Part shown: positions 1 through 6,228 of the stretch, in pieces | Numbering within the stretch: position 1 is the first letter of the stretch | Layout of the letters: each line of letters starts with the position of its first letter | The notes under the pieces: generated by a model | Databases searched by the model: none | What the model was told of the DNA's origin: nothing | What the model saw: only the letters and a program-made list of their open reading frames with translations | Program-made: the position numbers and the translations under genes | From: Hyphomonadaceae bacterium | Lineage (GTDB): Bacteria > Pseudomonadota > Alphaproteobacteria > Caulobacterales > Aquidulcibacteraceae | Assembly: GCA_025458365.1 (NCBI GenBank) | Contig: JALOSP010000059.1 | Location: forward strand, 1 to 7,394 | Direction: 5' to 3' | DNA length: 7,394 nt

Positions 1-2
1 AT

Positions 3-992
3 GACGGCCAGTTCGTGAAGTTCCAGCCCACAGCCCGACCCGCTGACGTCAATGGGGATGGCAAGCGAGACCTCGCGATCTATGGCTGGACAGGCGGGAT
101 GCACTGCTGTTTCACCCATTTCATCATCGACGGGATGACCGGCACTGTCCTGGGTTCGTTCGAGCAGGCCGGGGATACGCCCGCACAACTGGTCCGGCTG
201 CAAGACAGACCCGAGCGCGCCGTTCTCGTGATCGACGACACGGCCTCGCGCGATCTTGCCGAGCTGGCAGATGAGCCAGCAGACGCAGCAAGCAGCGGGC
301 CCGCCTGGCCGAGCAGCCGGGCGATCGCGATCGTCGGCTGGAACCGGGTGGCCAACAGGCTGGCCCTGGACCAGGAATTGATGGCGTCCAGCGGTCCAGA
401 CCTGCCCGCACCGTATTGGCAGAGCCAGCCTGCCCTGGCGCAGGCCGTGGCCGCCAAGACCGGAGCAGACGGCTTCGAGCCGCCACGCGGTCTTCTGCAA
501 AGGGGCGAATTGAGCCGGTCCTACAAGATCTGGCTCGAAACGCTGCACGATGCCATGAGCGAAAGCGTGCGATCACAGGCCCCCGCTGCCGAACCGGTCA
601 GGGCCTATCTCGACGAGATGGTATACAAGGGCCATGCGCAGGCTGCGTTCGCGCAGATCGAAACAGCATCGCGCCGCGCCACGTCCGATACGGCCCCGCC
701 TGAGCGAGCCGCCCCTGACGTGACCGACCCTGAGGCGACTGGGCAGGCTGTGGCTTCAGGCCGGCCGGATGCCGCATCCGCGCCAGTCGATCCGCCAGCC
801 GGCTTGACAGCAACCACTGGCCAGACCCGTCCAGCCGCAACACCGCAGCCCGTCACGCTTGCACCGCCAGGCGCGGTCACGGCGATTGTCAGCGCTTATC
901 TGCGCGACCTCCGAGCCAGTCCGTGGTTCGCGGACCTTGACCGGATGAATGGTGGCGCGCTCAGCAGACCACCTGCAATCGCGGTTCCATGA
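3..992 (+). CDS. Unrecognised protein with an FG-GAP/EF-hand-like calcium loop (5' partial)
   Basis: The reading frame is already open at the left edge (first whole codon at base 3), so the GTG at 15 is probably internal and the N-terminus lies outside the window; 329 residues are visible. Visible residues 15-23 read DVNGDGKRD, matching the DxDxDGxxD calcium loop of FG-GAP/VCBS, dockerin and EF-hand-like repeats. It is followed by a Gly-Gly-x-His-Cys-Cys segment, a combination I associate with uncharacterised exported proteins. From about residue 225 to 290 the chain is rich in Pro, Ala, Thr and Asp and probably disordered; the last 40 residues look folded again. No catalytic motif was seen. 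The gene ends 64 bases before the GH5 gene on the same strand, so co-transcription is possible. An extracytoplasmic location is inferred from the calcium loop and neighbour only, since no signal peptide is visible. Coding is well supported by the long frame; the function is unknown. Confidence 0.75.
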   Translation, partial: DGQFVKFQPTARPADVNGDGKRDLAIYGWTGGMHCCFTHFIIDGMTGTVLGSFEQAGDTPAQLVRLQDRPERAVLVIDDTASRDLAELADEPADAASSGPAWPSSRAIAIVGWNRVANRLALDQELMASSGPDLPAPYWQSQPALAQAVAAKTGADGFEPPRGLLQRGELSRSYKIWLETLHDAMSESVRSQAPAAEPVRAYLDEMVYKGHAQAAFAQIETASRRATSDTAPPERAAPDVTDPEATGQAVASGRPDAASAPVDPPAGLTATTGQTRPAATPQPVTLAPPGAVTAIVSAYLRDLRASPWFADLDRMNGGALSRPPAIAVP

Positions 993-1056
993 TCTTCACA
1001 CCTGGTCTGGCATCATCCCTGCTGTGACACCGGGGCATATGTGGGAGTGTCAGGAA

Positions 1057-2112
1057 ATGAAACGGAGCTTGACCATGGCCCGCAAGCTTGGATCGACCAT
1101 CGGGATCGCCGGGGCTGTCGCTGCTGCTGTGACAGGCCTCGCACTGGCCCAGACCTGGTGGGGACCTCACAGCGGTGGCGCGCAAGTCGAAAATCGCGCT
1201 TATTTTCCGGTTCGCAAATGTATCAATATGGGCGGCGCGCTCGAGGCCCCGCGAGAGGGTGAGTGGGGTTACCGGATCACGCGCGCAGATTTGCAAGCCA
1301 TCCGGGCTGCTGGCTTTGATACGATCCGCGTCCCTGTCAAATGGTCAGGCCATGCCATGGCGCGCGCTCCCTACACGATCGATCCGGCATTCCGCGCGCG
1401 GGTCGACGAGGTCATGGACTGGGCCCTGGAGGCCCGGCTGAACGTGATCATCAATGTGCATCACTATGATGAACTCTACGCCGACCCGGCAGGTCACGAG
1501 GCTCGCCTTGCCGCACTGTGGAGCCAGATTTCCACATGGTACCGCAATGCCCCCCCCGGCGTGATGTTCGAGATCATCAACGAGCCGCGCGATGCCTTCT
1601 CGGGCGACCGGATCAACCGGGTCCAGCACGCCATCCTCGCCGATATCCGGCGCACCAATCCAACCCGCACCGTGATCCTGACCGGCGACGGCTGGGGCGG
1701 GCTGGACGGGATGGACACATTGCGCATGCCCGCCGACCCCTATGTTGTCGGCACGGTCCATTATTACGGGCCATTCGAGTTCACCCATCAGGCGGCTGAA
1801 TGGCTGCCGAATGCTCCCCCGGCCGGTCGGCGCTGGCCGCAGGCGGGTGACCGCCAGCAACTGGCCACAGACATCGCCCGGATGGCACGCTTCCGCGACC
1901 GGATCGGTGCGCCGGTCTTGATGGGCGAATATGGCACCGGCACCCAGATCCCGCTGGCGGCCCGTGTGAACTGGACAGCCGATGTGACGCGCGCCTTTGA
2001 CCAGATCGGAATGCCGACCTGTTACTTTGACTTCGGGTCTTCGTTCGCAGCCTATGACAAGGCCAACCGGCGCTGGTTTCCAGGCATGCTGGAAGCCCTC
2101 GGCTTGCGCTGA
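1057..2112 (+). CDS. Secreted glycoside hydrolase family 5 (cellulase-type) enzyme
   Basis: Predicted retaining beta-glycosidase of the GH5 (beta/alpha)8-barrel family, 351 residues, acting outside the cytoplasm on a beta-1,4-glucan or related polysaccharide. Residues 1-31 form a signal peptide: basic start with R9-K10, an Ala/Gly/Val hydrophobic stretch and a likely cut after ALA31. The family landmarks are in order: R91 in IRVPVKW, H135-H136 in NVHHY, the acid/base E176 in EIINEP, H235 and Y237 in VHYYGP, and the nucleophile E291 in LMGEYG. The length fits a single catalytic domain with no carbohydrate-binding module. The frame is open from 949, and three in-frame ATGs compete: 1039, 1057 (GGGAG nine bases upstream) and 1075 (GGAG seven bases upstream); both later starts keep a good signal peptide. 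Substrate and subfamily cannot be told from the sequence alone. A C8 tract at 1550-1557 lies just before the acid/base motif. Confidence 0.9.
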   Translation: MKRSLTMARKLGSTIGIAGAVAAAVTGLALAQTWWGPHSGGAQVENRAYFPVRKCINMGGALEAPREGEWGYRITRADLQAIRAAGFDTIRVPVKWSGHAMARAPYTIDPAFRARVDEVMDWALEARLNVIINVHHYDELYADPAGHEARLAALWSQISTWYRNAPPGVMFEIINEPRDAFSGDRINRVQHAILADIRRTNPTRTVILTGDGWGGLDGMDTLRMPADPYVVGTVHYYGPFEFTHQAAEWLPNAPPAGRRWPQAGDRQQLATDIARMARFRDRIGAPVLMGEYGTGTQIPLAARVNWTADVTRAFDQIGMPTCYFDFGSSFAAYDKANRRWFPGMLEALGLR

Positions 2113-2139
2113 AGCGGCAATTGCGGCCATAGACCGGGC

Positions 2140-2931
2140 ATGGCTCACGTGCTCCATGTCCTCACATTCTCCGGCGACAGGCCGCAGCGGGTCAACAAAT
2201 GGCTGGGCCAATCAGGCGTCTGCTCGCGCCGTGATGCCGAAAGTCTGATTGCGGCTGGCCGGATCGTGATCGATGGCACCGCGATCAGCGAACCCGGCCA
2301 CCAGATCATGCCCGGTCAGACCCTTGAAATCATCGCCGCTGGTGACGCAGGCCTGCAAGGCGCAAGCCGGTTTGATGCAGCGCGTACCTTCGTGCTCAAC
2401 AAGCCGGTCGGCTGGGTATCGGCCCACCCGAACCCCGGCGAGATACCAGCGGTGCTGATGCTGACCGCGCAGCGGAGCATCGCAGGCGCTGCCGACGATT
2501 TCACCCACCTGTCGCTGGCACCACTGGGCAGGCTCGATCAGGATTCCCACGGCCTGTTGCTGCTGTCCGAAGATGGCGTCCTGGCCAAGGCCGTGATCGG
2601 GCCTGACTCACCGGTGGACAAGGAATACCTGGTCGAAGTCGAAGGCGTGGTGACGCCTGAAAAACTCAAGCGCCTGCGGACCGGAATCACGCTGGACGGC
2701 AGGCCGTTGCGGCGGGCAATCATCCAGCAGCTGGGCCCCCAATCCCTGCGCTTCGTGTTGCGCGAGGGTCGAAACCGCCAGATCCGGCGGATGTGCAGTG
2801 CTGTCGGGCTGGATGTGGTCGAGCTGGAACGGGTGCGGATCGGGCCGGTATCGCTGGGCGATCTGCCCACCGGTTACTGGCGCCTGATGACCGCGGAAGA
2901 ACGGGCTGCACTGCTGAAGGCGGCAGCCTGA
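2140..2931 (+). CDS. rluF: 23S rRNA pseudouridine synthase, RluF-like (RsuA/RluB/E/F family)
   Basis: Cytoplasmic rRNA-modifying enzyme of 263 residues. An N-terminal S4 RNA-binding domain occupies roughly residues 16-65 (RVNKWLGQSGVCSRRDAE, then RIVIDG). The catalytic domain starts near LNKPVGW at 86-92 and carries the nucleophilic Asp as D133 in GRLDQDSHGLLLLSEDG. Further family blocks are DKEYLVEVEG and, near the C-terminus, EGRNRQIRRMC followed by LERVRIGPVSLGDLP. The RLDxDSxGL form of the active-site motif resembles E. coli RluF (U2604) rather than RluB, whose motif is RLDxNTxGL, hence the symbol; RluB/RluE activity is not excluded. It lacks the long basic C-terminal tail of E. coli RluF. 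The ATG at 2140 has no convincing Shine-Dalgarno and S4 homology begins only around residue 16, so GTG 2149 or another later start is possible. It starts 27 bases after the GH5 stop and converges on the acyl-CoA dehydrogenase gene. Confidence 0.85.
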   Translation: MAHVLHVLTFSGDRPQRVNKWLGQSGVCSRRDAESLIAAGRIVIDGTAISEPGHQIMPGQTLEIIAAGDAGLQGASRFDAARTFVLNKPVGWVSAHPNPGEIPAVLMLTAQRSIAGAADDFTHLSLAPLGRLDQDSHGLLLLSEDGVLAKAVIGPDSPVDKEYLVEVEGVVTPEKLKRLRTGITLDGRPLRRAIIQQLGPQSLRFVLREGRNRQIRRMCSAVGLDVVELERVRIGPVSLGDLPTGYWRLMTAEERAALLKAAA

Positions 2932-2976
2932 GCACCGCACGCAACTCTCGACCGCACGCGTCGCCGTTTGCAAAAG

Positions 2977-4209
2977 CTAAATCCCCAACACCATCCGGGC
3001 CATGATGTTGCGCTGGATCTCGTTCGATCCGGCATAGATCGAGGTCTTGCGATAGTTGAAATAGGCAGGCGCCACAGCCACCGAATGATCGGGCACCGGA
3101 AACGGGTCGTTCGAGCGACCGTCCACAATCGCCCAGGAATCCGCAACGAACGGCTGGGCACCCGCACCGACGGCTTCCAGCGCCAGTTCGCTGATCGCCT
3201 GCTGCATTTCCGAACCACGGGTCTTCAGCATGGAGGATGCAGCGCCCACCGAACCGCCCGACGCGACGCCTGAAAAGATCTTCAGTTCGGTGGCATCAAG
3301 TGCGCTCACCGCAATCTCAAGCTCAGCCAGCCTGCGCTGGAAGTCGCGGTCGAAGATCACGGGTTCACCACCGGCCTGTTCGACGGACGCGATGGTGCGC
3401 ACCTTCTTCAAGGCATGGCGCAAGCCTGGCGCATAAGCGTTGCCGCGTTCGAACTCGAGGAGGTATTTGGCATAGGTCCAACCCCTGCCCTCCTCGCCGA
3501 TCAGGTTTTCGGCGGGGACGAACACGTCCTCGTAGAAGACCTGGTTGATTTCCTGCTGGCCATCGACCGGCCCGTCCAGCGTCGGCAAAGAGCGAACGCT
3601 GATCCCCGGCGTGCGCATATCCACGAGGATGAAGCTGATGCCTTCTTGCGGCTTGCCACTGGAATCGGTGCGGACCAGATTGAACATCCAGTCGGCCCAT
3701 TGAGCATGGGTTGTCCAGATTTTCGACCCGTTGAGCACATAGCCGTCCACGCCTTCACGAACGGTCCGGTCTGCCCGCATCTGCAGGCTGGCGAGGTCCG
3801 AGCCGGAACCGGGCTCGGAATAGCCCTGACACCACCAAATGTCTGAGGACAATATTTGTGGCAAGTGGCGGGCTTTCTGAGCTTGGGTGCCGAAGGCCAT
3901 GATCACGGGGGCCACCATCTTCAGCCCCATGGGCGAGACAATCGGGCACCCTGCCGCACTGATCTCGGCATTGAAGATCGCCCGTTGGGTGGGGCTCCAT
4001 CCGGGCCCGCCATGTTCGACCGGCCAGTCCGGTGCAATCCAGCCGCGCGCATGCAACGCCTTCTGCCAGGCCACCTGGCCTTCCTTGTCGAGATAGCCGT
4101 TCTTCGACAAGGCCATCTTGGCCCGCAGAGCCGGATCATAAGCTTCGGCAATCCAGGCGCGGACTTCATCGCGAAAGGCCAGATCGTCTGGTGACAATTG
4201 CAAGTTCAT
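2977..4209 (-). CDS. Acyl-CoA dehydrogenase (FAD flavoprotein)
   Basis: Predicted 410-residue acyl-CoA dehydrogenase, oxidising an acyl-CoA to the 2,3-enoyl-CoA and passing electrons to electron-transfer flavoprotein. The start MNLQLSPDDL at 4209 matches where the N-terminal helical domain begins; the frame stays open upstream to 4290, but those extra 27 residues do not resemble the family. A GAGGA lies 11 bases upstream of the ATG. Visible blocks: the mid-domain flavin/substrate motif YSEPGSGSDL at 130-139, WTTHAQWADW at 165-174, FYEDVFVPAENLIGEEGRGW at 225-244, and the C-terminal YAGSNEIQRNIMARMVLGI. The usual catalytic Glu next to that Tyr is Ala393 here; E254 in LEFERG aligns with the helix-G base of isovaleryl-CoA and long-chain dehydrogenases, so an active enzyme is still expected. 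It lies downstream of the ABM gene on the same strand. The substrate could be a fatty acyl, branched, terpenoid or steroid side-chain CoA; the sequence does not decide. Confidence 0.93.
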   Translation of the reverse strand: MNLQLSPDDLAFRDEVRAWIAEAYDPALRAKMALSKNGYLDKEGQVAWQKALHARGWIAPDWPVEHGGPGWSPTQRAIFNAEISAAGCPIVSPMGLKMVAPVIMAFGTQAQKARHLPQILSSDIWWCQGYSEPGSGSDLASLQMRADRTVREGVDGYVLNGSKIWTTHAQWADWMFNLVRTDSSGKPQEGISFILVDMRTPGISVRSLPTLDGPVDGQQEINQVFYEDVFVPAENLIGEEGRGWTYAKYLLEFERGNAYAPGLRHALKKVRTIASVEQAGGEPVIFDRDFQRRLAELEIAVSALDATELKIFSGVASGGSVGAASSMLKTRGSEMQQAISELALEAVGAGAQPFVADSWAIVDGRSNDPFPVPDHSVAVAPAYFNYRKTSIYAGSNEIQRNIMARMVLGI

Positions 4210-4286
4210 CGTGGAAATGATCCTCAGGGTTTTGGATGTCCGGCGGAGCAAAAAGTCACACGGACACGAACCGGACTGGCAAGTGC

Positions 4287-4577
4287 TCAATGAACAGCAT
4301 TGCCCTGGGTGATGACCGGTGCGCCACCCAGAAGCGGCCCGATCCGGCCCAGCAGGGCTGCCATGTGATCGGTCTTGCCATGGGCGTCGAGCGCGGCCTG
4401 ATCAGCGTAGATTTCCAGCATGAAATAATGGTTGGGCCGCTTGCTGTCAGCGAACAGCTGATAGGTGATGGTGCCGGCCTCGCTGGCCTTCACAGCGGTC
4501 ACGAACTCGCCCAGCATGGCTTCGAACTCGGCGGCCTTGCCCTCGGCACAGACGAATTGCGCGCAAATCCCGATCAT
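4287..4577 (-). CDS. ABM-domain protein (putative quinol monooxygenase, YgiN-like)
   Basis: A 96-residue single-domain protein of the antibiotic biosynthesis monooxygenase fold, a dimeric ferredoxin-like alpha/beta barrel. It begins with MIGICAQFVCAEGKAAEFEA, the usual first strand and helix. It continues with a Glu-Ala-Gly-Thr-x-x-Tyr-x-x-Phe segment around 33-42, then NHYFMLEIYADQAALDAH at 49-66 and a HMAALLG helix near 71-77, all typical of YgiN/Dabb-like members. Family members include cofactor-free quinol oxygenases, but many are uncharacterised, so the reaction is not assignable. The start is firm: a strong GGAGGAG precedes the ATG with a 9-base gap. The gene lies 77 bases upstream of the acyl-CoA dehydrogenase on the same strand, which suggests an operon, and is divergent from the MFS exporter gene. 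A role in the same catabolic or detoxification process as its neighbours is inference from position. Confidence 0.88.
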   Translation of the reverse strand: MIGICAQFVCAEGKAAEFEAMLGEFVTAVKASEAGTITYQLFADSKRPNHYFMLEIYADQAALDAHGKTDHMAALLGRIGPLLGGAPVITQGNAVH

Positions 4578-4586
4578 GATGTTTCA

Positions 4587-4593
4587 CTCCTCC
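4587..4593 (-). promoter_or_regulatory. Strong Shine-Dalgarno of the ABM gene
   Basis: On the minus strand this reads GGAGGAG, a near-ideal complement to the 16S anti-Shine-Dalgarno, separated by nine bases from the ATG at 4577. It is the clearest ribosome binding site in the window and fixes the start of the ABM protein. Confidence 0.8.
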
Positions 4594-4713
4594 AGCAGAC
4601 ATCTCATTGGCATCAGTGTGACCGCTTCGCTCCGGCAAGGAAAGCCCTGCCGCCACGGAAGCAGCGCATCACACCATCCACCCACCGGCCCGAAAACAGC
4701 AAGTGGCTTCACA

Positions 4714-4729
4714 GCGCGATGAATCGCGC
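4714..4729. promoter_or_regulatory. Perfect inverted repeat before the exporter gene (candidate operator or hairpin)
   Basis: GCGCGAT-GA-ATCGCGC is a perfect 7-2-7 inverted repeat, ending 14 bases before the GTG start of the MFS gene and lying inside the 166-base spacer between it and the divergent ABM gene. Its dyad symmetry suits a dimeric repressor. The two-base loop makes a stable DNA or RNA hairpin less likely unless the inner A-T pairs open. No regulator gene is in view, and its role is inference. Confidence 0.4.
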
Positions 4730-4743
4730 CCAAAGTCGCTCCA

Positions 4744-6045
4744 GTGACAGGCCAGACCCAACCGGAAGCCGCGCCCAAAGGGCGCAAGGCCGCTTTTGCC
4801 TTCGTGTTTATCACGGTGGTGCTCGACATGCTGGCCATCGGGATCATGGTACCGGTCCTGCCCAATCTGATGACCGCGTTTACCGGCGGCGACGTGTCGA
4901 GGGCCGCTGCCATGGTTGGTCTGTTTTCGGCTGTCTGGGCGGGGATGCAGTTTCTGGCCATGCCGGTGGCAGGTGCCCTGTCAGACAGGTTCGGGCGCAA
5001 ACCGGTGTTCATGATCTCCAATTTCGGGACCGCCATCGCCTATGTGCTGATCGCAATCTCGCCCAATCTTTGGTGGCTGCTGTTTGCCAGGCTCGTGTCG
5101 GGCGTGGTCAGCGCCAGTGTTTCGACCGCCTTTGCCTATGTCTCGGACGTCGAACCGCCTGAGCGCAGGGCAGCCAGGTTCGGCCAGCTTGGGGCGGGGT
5201 TCAGCATGGGATTCCTGTTGGGCCCTGCGCTGGGAGGCTGGCTTGGCAGCTATGACCTGCACCTGCCGTTCTGGATCTGTGCGGCGATCAGCGCGCTGAA
5301 CGGTTTGTATGGCTGGCTGGTCCTGCCGGAATCCTTGAAACCGGAAAACCGCAGCCGGTTCCGCTGGGCAAGGGCCAATCCGGTGGCCGCTTTCGGCTTC
5401 CTCACCGGCAACCGCCAACTCTGGCCGCTTGCCATGGTCAAGGCGCTGAACGATCTGGCCCACACAGTTCTGCCTGCAACCTTCGTCCTCTACGGCCTGC
5501 ACCGCTATGGATGGAAGGAAGACATGGCAGGCCTGACACTCACCGTGGTCGGTGCGGTTGGCATGCTGGTCCAGGGCGGGCTGACCGGGCGGATCGTGGC
5601 AAGGATCGGCGAGAAGCGCGCCCTGATCGCGGGACTGATCTTCGGCATCCTCGCCTTCATCGGATACGGCTGGGCACCGAACGGCATCCTGTTCTGGATG
5701 GTGATCCCCGTAGCTGCCTTCTGGAGCCTGTATGGTCCGGCCGTCCAGGGCCTGCTGACCCGGCGGGTTCCTGCAGACCAGCAAGGCCGATTGCAAGGCG
5801 CGCTCGCCTCGGTGCAATCAGCCATGGGCATCATCGGGCCGCCAGCCTTTGCAACGCTGTTTGCCTTTGCCATTGCGGCAGACAGCCCCCTGCCCGTCCC
5901 GGGCCTTGCACTGTTTGCCGCAGGCGGCCTGCTGGCGTTCGGCCTTGTCCTGACGCTGGCCGATGTCGGCAAGGCGCGGGAGCCTGAAGCAGGTCCTGTC
6001 ATCAGCGAACCCGTCATCCGGGCGAGCGGTCCGCCGATCCATTGA
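4744..6045 (+). CDS. TetA-like MFS transporter (DHA1-type drug/H+ antiporter)
   Basis: Predicted inner-membrane proton-coupled exporter of 433 residues with the 12-helix major facilitator layout. Helix 1 (about 18-40) reads like TetA helix 1, with D29 before AIGIMVPVLP. The loop 2-3 signature motif A is GALSDRFGRKP at 77-87. A motif-C-like, Gly-rich helix 5 (GAGFSMGFLLGPALGG) lies at 150-165, the antiporter hallmark. A polar central loop rich in Arg lies near 196-212, and DQQGRLQGALAS at 345-356 strongly resembles the TetA family. The C-terminal tail after about residue 408 is polar. The start is GTG at 4744: an in-frame stop at 4720-4722 excludes longer forms and the next start would remove helix 1; the Shine-Dalgarno is weak. 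Unlike classical tetA it is divergent from an ABM gene rather than tetR. The exported compound cannot be deduced, and tetracycline resistance should not be assumed. Confidence 0.9.
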   Translation: MTGQTQPEAAPKGRKAAFAFVFITVVLDMLAIGIMVPVLPNLMTAFTGGDVSRAAAMVGLFSAVWAGMQFLAMPVAGALSDRFGRKPVFMISNFGTAIAYVLIAISPNLWWLLFARLVSGVVSASVSTAFAYVSDVEPPERRAARFGQLGAGFSMGFLLGPALGGWLGSYDLHLPFWICAAISALNGLYGWLVLPESLKPENRSRFRWARANPVAAFGFLTGNRQLWPLAMVKALNDLAHTVLPATFVLYGLHRYGWKEDMAGLTLTVVGAVGMLVQGGLTGRIVARIGEKRALIAGLIFGILAFIGYGWAPNGILFWMVIPVAAFWSLYGPAVQGLLTRRVPADQQGRLQGALASVQSAMGIIGPPAFATLFAFAIAADSPLPVPGLALFAAGGLLAFGLVLTLADVGKAREPEAGPVISEPVIRASGPPIH

Positions 6046-6054
6046 GCGCGCACT

Positions 6055-6073
6055 GAGGCCCTGGCGGGCCCTC
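6055..6073 (+). terminator. Possible weak terminator hairpin after the MFS gene
   Basis: Ten bases past the MFS stop, GGCCC-TGGC-GGGCC can form a five-pair GC stem with a four-base loop, with partial flanking pairing (GA with CTC). No T-run follows, so intrinsic termination is doubtful; it may instead be a 3' stabilising hairpin. Confidence 0.25.
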
Positions 6074-6194
6074 GACCGTCACAAATCCTCCGAAAAAACT
6101 AGTTCCCAACGTCATCATCGGTTCGCCGCGACGTCACAATGCGCCGTTATCGGCCCGCAACCATGGTTCTCCACGCCAGCAGACGGCTGGCCTG

Positions 6195-6202
6195 AGGGAG
6201 GA
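6195..6202 (+). promoter_or_regulatory. Strong Shine-Dalgarno-like site upstream of the lipoprotein gene
   Basis: AGGGAGGA lies five bases before an in-frame TTG at 6208 but 26 bases before the ATG at 6229. Its strength and spacing favour the TTG as a real or alternative start, which would add MFCCGAH to the signal peptide. The ATG has only a GGGG at 6220-6223 in front of it. Confidence 0.45.
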
Positions 6203-6228
6203 TCCAGTTGTTTTGTTGCGGGGCACAC

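Noticed and set aside
2117..2124. GCAATTGC palindrome between the GH5 and RluF-like genes
   Set aside because: An 8-bp palindrome in a 27-base gap is too short to call an operator or terminator.
1345..2211. Minus-strand open frame of 288 codons opposite the GH5 gene
   Set aside because: The plus strand encodes a full GH5 with signal peptide and both catalytic Glu; the antisense frame is typical of GC-rich DNA.
2932..2976. Possible bidirectional terminator between the convergent genes
   Set aside because: The 45-base gap shows no stem of useful length and no T-run on either strand.
4236..5162. Long plus-strand open frame of 308 codons spanning the divergent spacer
   Set aside because: It runs antisense to the ABM gene and out of frame with the MFS gene. 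Both of those have clear family motifs, and this translation is His/Arg/Gly-rich without any domain.
4981..5817. Minus-strand open frame of 278 codons opposite the MFS gene
   Set aside because: It is highly charged with no domain and is a shadow of a well-supported membrane protein gene.
4744..6045. Calling the exporter a tetracycline resistance gene
   Set aside because: Motifs match the TetA-like MFS group, but many members export other compounds and no tetR is adjacent.
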